NCBI RefSeq assembly: GCF_900105805.1
Contig: NZ_LT629788.1
Span: 3,162,001-3,226,000, forward strand
DNA length: 64,000 nt
Source of the DNA: Pseudomonas moraviensis
GTDB taxonomy: Bacteria > Pseudomonadota > Gammaproteobacteria > Pseudomonadales > Pseudomonadaceae
Direction: 5' to 3'
Shown: piece by piece, positions 33,599-42,000 of the stretch
Position numbering within the stretch: position 1 is the first letter of the stretch
Layout: each line of letters begins with the position of its first letter
Made by a program: the position numbers and the translations under genes
The notes under the pieces: generated by a model
Databases searched by the model: none
Seen by the model: the letters and a program-made list of their open reading frames with translations, nothing else
Told to the model about the DNA's origin: nothing

Positions 33599-33698
33599 TG
33601 TAAGCTCTCCTGTTTTATGAACGCACCGACCCTCCAACCCAATACAAACGTCCAGAGAAATGCCGGCAATTAACCACACTGCATAATTTGCTAATACT

Positions 33699-35633
33699 TC
33701 AGTTCTCTTCGCACAAATCATTGAGAGGTGAACATACTGCGCCACTGGGCAGGGTGCGATTGATGATCACAATCTCCTTTTTGGATATCCCCCGACCGCC
33801 CATGCTTTTTTTCAACCGGTAATAAACCAGCGCAGAACCGTAGTTGACCATGGGCGCAACCAACCGGTCGTAATCCTCGACGACAATATCGATGTCTTCA
33901 CCCGGCGGCAGTGTTGTGAGCTCTTTTTCAATTTCCTCGTAAGTACCTTTGATGGGCTCGCTGCCATTGAGTCCGGTGCTGCCCTGCCAGCACACCGTCA
34001 GCGTGTCGCCCTGCTCGATAAGCGGGTCAGCTTTGACTCTTACCGTGACGCCCTTCCAGAGCCTGGGCCGACTGCAACAGTGCAATACGCCATCCCTGTT
34101 CGCATGCGGAAACACAACCTCCTTCAACCCCTCGATCACCACTATCGATACCGCCACCCGGGTCGGTAACGACTGTTGCTGGTTCACACCGTTGCTGGTG
34201 GTGTACCAAACCGGCAATGCCGGATTCTCCTTGTCGGTATCGATAACATTCCAGGGCACGGAAAACCTGACGGATTTGCCGGCTTCATCGCCTGGTTTCA
34301 CTTCATAAAACGCGACGACGCCGGGGTAGCTTCCCCAGTGCAGTTCCAGTATCTGTCCCTGTTCGGGTGCATCGTACAGAGGCAGCAACACGCTGGCCGG
34401 CAGACCAAAATCGTCCGTCAGCAAGGTATTGCGGGTTTGACTTTCTTCGCCGTACACCTCAACCAGTGCAAGATCTTCGTTGATCAATGCCGGCGCCTTG
34501 GCATGATCCTGACCTGCCAGCGTCAGGTTCACTGCCACCGAAATGGTCGGCGAGGGTGGCCCGTAGGCTGTTCCCTGGCGAATCTTGTAATAGATCTTCG
34601 CCCGCAAAGGCCCATCGCCTTTTGCATGCAAGGTCGACCACGGCACAGGGACCGACAGCGGAAAAGCGGAGGGATCGATGGGGATTTCAGGCAGGGGCGT
34701 ATCGTCCCAGAAAACCGCCAGCCAATGGCCGGGATCGGCAAAGTCATATTCATCGACTTCCACGGCGACACCGTCACGGGCTTGTTGGCGATCGACCAGC
34801 CCCCGGGATGACAGCGGCACTCGGGGTGGCAGCAGTGCCCCCGGTGCAGGCGACAGATCAACTTCGATAGCCGAAAGAAAGGAGTTCGGTCCTTCGTTTC
34901 CGGCCCTGTCCCTCAGGTGGTAATAAAAATAACGCGTGCCAGAGCCCCACGATCGAATTTCATCCGCGTACACGGTGATGCTCAAGCGTTTGTCGCGGAT
35001 ATCTTCAGCGCTGAACTCCTGCTCGCGGATGGGTGTTTCAGAGTCTGGCGGGATGGCTTCGCTGGTCCAGTAATACGGCGCGCGATCCAGCGCCTCGGCA
35101 TCGTCGTACCAAGGCACCAGCACACTGACCTCCCCCTCCTGAGCCAGGAAGGTTTCGGTGATGGTGCCATTCAGCTCGGGGGGGAACCCGGCCGCGCCCG
35201 GCTTGTTTCCGAAGTTGGGTTTGGTGGTATCGATGGTCAGCGTTTTGCGAGGGCCTTCATTCGGGTTGTTTCCGTAGATCGAGATCTGGATTGCGACTTC
35301 GTAGACACCCTCTGACAGTAAATCGCGAGGCACCTTCAGGGTTTGCGGGAACGCAATGGGATCATTGGTCGGATACCAGCGTTCATCGACCTTTCTGAAC
35401 GTTCCACCTTTGGACATGAAGCCCAATTCGACCAGATCCAACTCGTCCGGCGCATCTCCTTGTTCAAAATCCATGAATGTGACGATAAGGTCATCACCCA
35501 ACGCCCTTAGCGGCAAAAGACCTTTAGGGTCGGCAGGATCAAGCACGGCCGGTACCTTCACTTCGACCGACCTGCCCCAGGAAACCGGGGTGTTCTGATC
35601 AGGCTGACCGACTGGGTTCTTTCGCTTGGCCAT
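33699..35633 (-). CDS. Repeated Ig-like beta protein (paralog A) of unknown function
   Basis: A 644-residue protein, first gene of the minus-strand run, about 100 bp before paralog B. The N-terminus (MAKRKNPVGQPDQNTPVSWG) is basic and unstructured, without signal peptide. Modules open with PAPGALLPPRVPLSSRGLVD and contain PGHWLAVFWD and GQILELHWGSYPG, the 'GD/GQ..L.W' core of the family. A C-terminal domain starts VLHCCSRPRLWKG and ends with AVCSPLNDLCEEN, aligning by position with the Cys-bounded end of paralog B. The pair therefore arose by duplication. No enzymatic motif was found; a structural or adhesive role is the simplest reading. Confidence 0.7.
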   Translation of the reverse strand: MAKRKNPVGQPDQNTPVSWGRSVEVKVPAVLDPADPKGLLPLRALGDDLIVTFMDFEQGDAPDELDLVELGFMSKGGTFRKVDERWYPTNDPIAFPQTLKVPRDLLSEGVYEVAIQISIYGNNPNEGPRKTLTIDTTKPNFGNKPGAAGFPPELNGTITETFLAQEGEVSVLVPWYDDAEALDRAPYYWTSEAIPPDSETPIREQEFSAEDIRDKRLSITVYADEIRSWGSGTRYFYYHLRDRAGNEGPNSFLSAIEVDLSPAPGALLPPRVPLSSRGLVDRQQARDGVAVEVDEYDFADPGHWLAVFWDDTPLPEIPIDPSAFPLSVPVPWSTLHAKGDGPLRAKIYYKIRQGTAYGPPSPTISVAVNLTLAGQDHAKAPALINEDLALVEVYGEESQTRNTLLTDDFGLPASVLLPLYDAPEQGQILELHWGSYPGVVAFYEVKPGDEAGKSVRFSVPWNVIDTDKENPALPVWYTTSNGVNQQQSLPTRVAVSIVVIEGLKEVVFPHANRDGVLHCCSRPRLWKGVTVRVKADPLIEQGDTLTVCWQGSTGLNGSEPIKGTYEEIEKELTTLPPGEDIDIVVEDYDRLVAPMVNYGSALVYYRLKKSMGGRGISKKEIVIINRTLPSGAVCSPLNDLCEEN

Positions 35634-35858
35634 TCCAGCGTTCCTCGATAAGCGGCGGTACAGCGCCGTTCAAGCGCTGTCGGAATGGCTTCATTAGATG
35701 CGGGTGGGATGAACCTGCCTACTGTCAGAAATTACAGGTATTGCTACCGTTTGTCGGAAGGCGATTTGCATGGGAAGGGTATTGGGCGGTGGATCGGGTG
35801 TCAGATAATCCGGAGTTGGTGCAGGTCGGCTGAATTATGCGCTGTTCAGGCCGCCCCC

Positions 35859-35923
35859 CTTCGCGAGCAGGCTCGCTCCCACCTTTCTGACCGTGTTCCA
35901 AGGGGCGAGCCTGCTCGCGAAGG
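35859..35923. repeat. REP/REPIN palindromic element (GCGAGCAGGCTCGC type)
   Basis: TTCGCGAGCAGGCTCGCTCC and GGCGAGCCTGCTCGCGAAG face each other. It lies in the 380-bp gap 35634-36013, which otherwise contains only the terminator at 35955 and no gene. Confidence 0.8.
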
Positions 35924-35954
35924 CTGATTCACAGGCAACACACCTCTGCAGACA

Positions 35955-35999
35955 GACAAAACCCGCCGTCCCGAATCAACCGGGACGGCGGGTTTTGTC
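35955..35999 (-). terminator. Strong bidirectional-looking hairpin after the giant adhesin gene
   Basis: A perfect 19-bp stem (35955-35973 with 35981-35999) and a 7-base loop sits 14 bp past the adhesin stop. The run of four T/A pairs inside the foot of the stem can give a U-run on either strand. Confidence 0.8.
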
Positions 36000-36013
36000 G
36001 TTTCAAACTGCGC

Positions 36014-39000
36014 TTACACCGTATCCACCTTCAACGAATGATCATTGAGCATCCCGCTGATGATCGTCGCCGTGTCATGCCCGCCAGCCACCATCCCACC
36101 CGCCCCCGGCGTCACGCCGTAGTGGCTGGCGAGGTTGACGCCGGCAAGATCGATGGTCTGGTTCGGCGTGGCGCCGGCCATGGCGCTGATGTCGATGCTG
36201 GTCATCACCGAAGCACCACTGCCGCTGACGGTGAAGTGCAGGTAGTCGTCCAGCGACGCGGTGCTGGCGTTTTCGCCTTGCAGCAGTTGCGACAGGTCGA
36301 GTTTGTCGGTGCCGGGGGTGAAGTCGGTGATCAGGTCGTGGCCGCTGTTGCCCTTGAGCCACTGGAAGGTGTCGGCCCCTGCCCCGCCCGTCAGTGTATT
36401 GTTGCCCATGCCACCGATCAGCAAGTCATCGCCAGCGCCACCGTTGAGGAAGTCGTTGCCGAGGCCACCGTTGATCACGTTGTTGTTGCCATCGCCGGTG
36501 AGGCTGTCGTTGAAGTTGGAGCCGAGCAGGTTTTCGATGCCGGTCAGCGTATCGGTACCGGCGCCGAAGGTGTTTTGCTCACCAAGCAGGCCGAGGTTGA
36601 CGGTTACGGCGGCCGTGGCGTGGGCGTAGCTGGCGGTGTCGCTGCCGGTGCCACCGTCGAGCAGGTCATTGCCGGCGCCGCTGTAGAGCAAATCGTTGCC
36701 GGCGCCGCCGTGCATTTCGTTGTTGCCGGATCCGCCGCTGAGTACGTCGTTGCCATCGCCGGCATTGATCACGTTGTTGCCGCTGCCCGCCACCAAGACA
36801 TCGTCGCCAGCCGTGCCGGTCAGGGTGTGGCCGTCCTGATAGCTGATGCTGACGTTGGCCGTGTCGCTGCCGCCGTGGTTGTCGTTGGCGGTGTAAGTGC
36901 CGTGATAGTCCGGCGTAATGTCATGGGCCCCGGCGTAGTTGAGGGTCATGGTCAGTTGATAGTTTTCCCCCGCGTTCGGGTTGCCGGTGCCCGTAGGATT
37001 GGCAATGTTGGTGATGTGGATCTGATAGATACCATCGGCCGACGCGGTCAGGGTTTGCCCGTCCGCCAGTGCCATCCAGGCGCCGCCGTTGAGCGAGTAC
37101 TCCATGCCGACATGACCGGCAGCGAGGTTGTGATCCAGATTGAGGGTTTCGCCCTGACGCAGGTGGACGGTGATGCGGTCTTCATCGTTGGCGTTGCTGT
37201 TGCTCACCATGCCGAGATAACCGCTGACTACCAGCACGGCGGTCATGGTCGCGGCATTGGCGCTGAAGGCGCTGCGCACATTGGCCAGGTTCTGGTTGGC
37301 CGAGTTATTGGTCTGCCCGGTGAAGCCGATCAGGCCACTGCCGGTGAAGTCCGCCGCTTTCGACACCCACCCGGTGTTGAAACTGGTTGGCGTGGCGCTG
37401 AGGGCGTCGCCGTTCGGATCGGTGTCGTTGGCCAGCAACAGCTCGCCCGGCACCACGATGTTGCCCGAGAGCACGTTGGTGATGACGTGATCGTCCATCG
37501 CCACGGGCGGCGCGTTGGGAATCACTTTCACCGTCAGCGTGGAACTGGCGAGGTCGCCGTCGTTGTCGCTGACGGTGAAGCCGATGTTTTCGGTGATCAC
37601 CACGGCGGTGGTTTTCTGCGAGGTGTAGCTGTATTCGCCGGTATCCAGGTTGATCACCAGCGTGCCGCTGTTGTTGGTGGCGATGCTGACGGTGTTGTTC
37701 GCCGTGTTGAAGGTGCCGTGGTTGGCGCCGCCGCTCGCGGTCAACGAACCCTGGCCACTGAGGGCTTTGGGATCGTAGGTGTAGGTGGTGCCGTCGACCA
37801 TGATGGATTTGATGAAACCGCCATCGGCGCCGAACGAACCGCCCTCGCCCAGCAGCGAACCGGTGACCGGCGCGCCCTGCACGGTGCCGGACAATACCGA
37901 GTTGAGCTGGTTGAGATCGGTGACCACCACCGCATTGGTGTTGGTGTGGCTGATACCGTCGTAGGCCAGCGGATCGAGGTAGGCGTTGCTCACGCCGTTG
38001 CCCAAGCCAATGGCGTAGTTCTTGATGTTGTTGGCATCGAGGAAGTTTTTCAGCGCGGCTTCGTCAGCGCTGCCGATGTCGCCCTCGTTGGGCTTGCCGT
38101 CGGAGAAGAAGTAGCCGACGTTCTGCGCCCCGGTAAGTTTGCCTGAGGTGTTGAACGCGTTCTGCATCACCGCCACGGCAGCGTCGTAGTTGGTGCCGCC
38201 GCCGGCATTCAGACCCGCAAGCAGTGTCTTGGCGGTGGCGACATCGACCCACACCGTGGTGCGGTCGGCGGCATTGCTGCTGAATGTCACCAACTGCACT
38301 TTCACATCGCCCAGATCATCATACTTGTCGAGCAGGGCACCAATGGCCTGCTTGGCCAGCGCCAGCCGCGACAGACCAGGTACACCGGAGGCATCGGCCA
38401 TGCTGCCGGAGATGTCGAGGACGATGAGCACGTTGGAATCGATCTCCACCGCCGTCACCGAACGATCCGAGGCAACGGCTTTGGGCACGTCGTCGACGAT
38501 GTTCACCACGAGGGTGCTGGTGGTGGCGTTGCCCAGCGCATCGGTGGCTTTGTAGGTGAACGTTTCGCTGAGGGTGTTCGGCCCGTCGCTGGCGTTCGGC
38601 GCGGTTTTCGGCGCCGAGGTCAGCGTATAGGTGTAGGTGCCGTCGGCGTTGAGCTGCAGTTGTCCGTAGCTGCCGGTGGCGTTGCCGACCAACGTGTACG
38701 TGATCGCGCCGCTGCCGCCGCTGACCGAACCGACCAGCGTGCCGCTGGCGGTTTCGCCGGTATTGCCCGGATCACTGCCGGTGACTGTGCCGGGGGCGAG
38801 ATCCAGGCCATCCTTGCTCAGGTCGAGGGCTTTTTCGTAGACGGTGACGTCGGTGTCGCTGACGGCGGTCAGGCAACTGTTGTGCACGTCGATGGTGATC
38901 GTCGTGGTGCTTTCGTCGCCATCGGCATCGCGCACGGTGTAGGTGAACACATCCACCGCACCCGGGCCGTTCACCACATTGGGATTGCTGTGATAGACCG

Positions 39001-42000
39001 CGTTGCCGTTGGCATCCAGGGTCAGATAGCCGTAGGTGCCGTTGATCTGCGAATTGAGTCCGCCGATGGCCGACGTCGAGGTGTCGGCACCGGCGCGCAC
39101 GCCGACCACTGCGCCTGTGGCCGCCGGGCCGTCAGCACCGCCGATGTCGTTGTCCAGCACATTGCCGCTGACGGTGCCGCCCTCCGCCACCGAAGCGGCA
39201 TCCGCGTGCGCGGTCGGTAGATCATCGACGATATTGACGTTGATCTGACCGCTGGACGTGCTGCCATCGGTGTCCGTGGCGACCACGTCGAAGTTCTCGC
39301 TGAGGCTATTGGCACCGTTGGCGTTCGGATGGGCTTCGTTGTCGGCCAGGGTGTAGCTGTAACTGACCACACCGGTAGCCGGGTCGTAACCAGTGATGGT
39401 GAAGGTGCTGCCCAGCGGCGAGACCACGGACTGCGGCAAACCGGCGGCGACGCCATTGCTGATCACGGCAATACCGCCGACCGTCAGGGTTTGCAGGCCA
39501 TCGAGAGCGGTCACGGTGAAGCTGCCGCTCTGGGTCAGCGCCGAGGCATTGGGAGTGCTGCCGTCGCTGAGGTTTTTCTCGTAGACGCTGAGTTCGCCGC
39601 CCTTCACGTTGAGGCCGTCGAGGCACACCGGATCGTCGTTGTTGTGGATGTTCAGCACCAGGTTGGCGGTGCTGGTGTCACCGTCGGAGTCGGTGATGGT
39701 ATAGGCGAAGGTTTCCGTGCCGTTGCCGCCGCCGTGGAGGTTTTTGAAGTCAGCGTCGTTGGCATCCAGCGTGTAGGTGTAAGTGCCGTTGCCGTTGAGT
39801 ACCAGCGTGCCGTAGGTGCCGATGAAGGTGCCGGCGGTCACCGGGCCACTGGCGACGCGGTCGGCGCCTTGCACGTCGTTGTCGAGGACGTTGCCGGTCA
39901 GGGTCAACTGGGCTTCGGTCGCGTTATTGGCGTTGCTGTCGTTCAGCGCTTTCGGCATGTCATCGACGATGCTCACAACGATGCTGCTGGTGACGACGTT
40001 ACCCAGCGAATCGGTCGCCTGATAGGTGAAGGTTTCGCTCAGGCTGTTGGCGCCGTCGTCGGCATGCGGCGTGGTCGTCGCGGGTGAAGTCAGGGTGTAG
40101 GTGTAAGTGCCATTGGCATTGAGAACGATCTGTCCGTAATTGCCGGTGGCGCTGCCGACCAGTGCATAGCTGATCGCGCCAACCGCGCCAGTGACCGAAC
40201 CGACCAGCGTGCCGGAGGCGGTTTCACCAGTACTGTTCGGATCGCTGCCGACCACACTGCCCGCCGCCAGATCCTGGCCGTCCTGGTTCAGGTCAAGGGC
40301 TTTTTCGTAGACGGTGACGTCGGTGTCGCTGACCGCTTTCAGGCAGCTGTTGTAGACATCGATGGTGATCGTCGTAGTGCTTTCATCACCATCGGCATCG
40401 CGCACGGTGTAGGTGAATACGTCCACCGCGCCCGGGCCGTTCACCGTGTTGGGATTGCTGTGATAAACCGCGTTGCCGTTGGCATCCAGGGTGAGGTAGC
40501 CGTAGGTGCCGTTGATCTGCGAATTGAGTCCACCGATGGCCGACGTCGAGGTGTCGGCACCGGCGCGCACGCCGACCACTGCACCGGTAACCGCCGGGCC
40601 ATCCGCGCCGCCGATATCGTTGTTGAGCACATTGCCGCTGACGGTGCCGCCCTCCGTCACCGAAGCCGCGTCCGCGTGGGCGGTCGGCAAATCGTCGACG
40701 ATGTTGACGTTGATCTGGCCGCTGGCGGTGCTGCCATCGGTGTCGGTTGCGACGACGTCGAAGTTTTCGGTGAGGCTGTTGGCGCCGTTGGCGGTTGGAT
40801 GGGCTTCGTTGTCGGCCAGGCTATAGCTGTAACTGACCACGCCGGTCGCCGGATCATAACCGGTGATGGTCAAGGTGCTGCCCAGCGGCGTGATCACCGA
40901 TTGCGGGAAACCTGCGGCCACGCCATTAGTGATCACCGCGATGCCGCCGACCGTGAGGGTCTGCAGACCATCGAGGGCGCTGACGGTGAAGGTGCCATTC
41001 TGGGTCAGCGCGGGCGTGTCGGGGCTGGTGCCGTCGCCGAGATTTTTTTCGTAGACGGTGAGCTCGCCACCGTTGACGTCGAGGCCATTGAGCAGCACCG
41101 GGTCGTCGTTGTTATGGATGTTCAATACGAGATTGGCAGTGCTGGTATCGCCGTCGGCATCGGTGATGGTGTAGGCGAAAGTCTCGGTGCCGTTGCCGCC
41201 GCCGTGCAGGTTTTTGAAATCGGCGTCGTTGGTATTCAGCGTGTAGGTGTAGGTGCCGTCAGCGTTCAGAACCAAAGTGCCGTAAGTGCCGGTGAAGGTG
41301 CCGGGCGTGACTGGGCCGGTGGGCACCCGGTCAGCGCCTTGTATGTCATTGGTGAGGACGTTGCCGGTCAGGGTCAGTTGGCTTTCTGAAGCGGTGCCAT
41401 TGCTGTCGTCGATGGCTTTCGGCAGGTCGTCGACGATGTTGACGTCGAGGGTGCCGGTGGCCGTCGTGCCGTTGTCATCGACTACCGTGACCGCGAACTG
41501 CTCAGGCAGATTATTCGCGCCGTTGGCATTCGGATGCGCTTCGTTGTCGGCCAGGGTGTAGCTGTAACTGACCACACCGGTTGCCGCGTTGAAACCGGTG
41601 ATGGTCAGCGTGCTGCCCAGTGGTGTGGTAATCGACTGCGGAAAGCCTGCGGCCACGCCATTGGTGACCACGGCGATACCGCCAACGGTCAGCGTGGTGA
41701 CGCCATCAAGTGCGGTGATGGTGAACGTGCCGTTTTGCGTCAGCGCACCAGCATCCGGAGTGCTGCCATCGCTGAGGTTTTTCTCGTAAACCGTCAGCTC
41801 GCCGCCAGCGACGTTCAGGCCGTCGATGGTGACTGGATCGTCGTTATTGTGAATCTGCAGGACAAGGTTGGCAGTGCTGGTATCGCCATCGGCATCGGTG
41901 ATGGTGTAGGCGAAAGTCTCGGTGCCGTTGCCGCCGCCGTGCAGGTTTTTGAAATCGGCGTCGTTGGTATTGAGGGTGTAGGTGTAGGTGCCGTCAGCGT

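Noticed and set aside
36038..38146. 702-codon plus-strand frame and others (39329-40087, 42269-44086) opposite the adhesin
   Set aside because: Repeats plus high GC keep the antisense frame open. The Val/Gly/Asp-rich products repeat with the adhesin units and have no domain.
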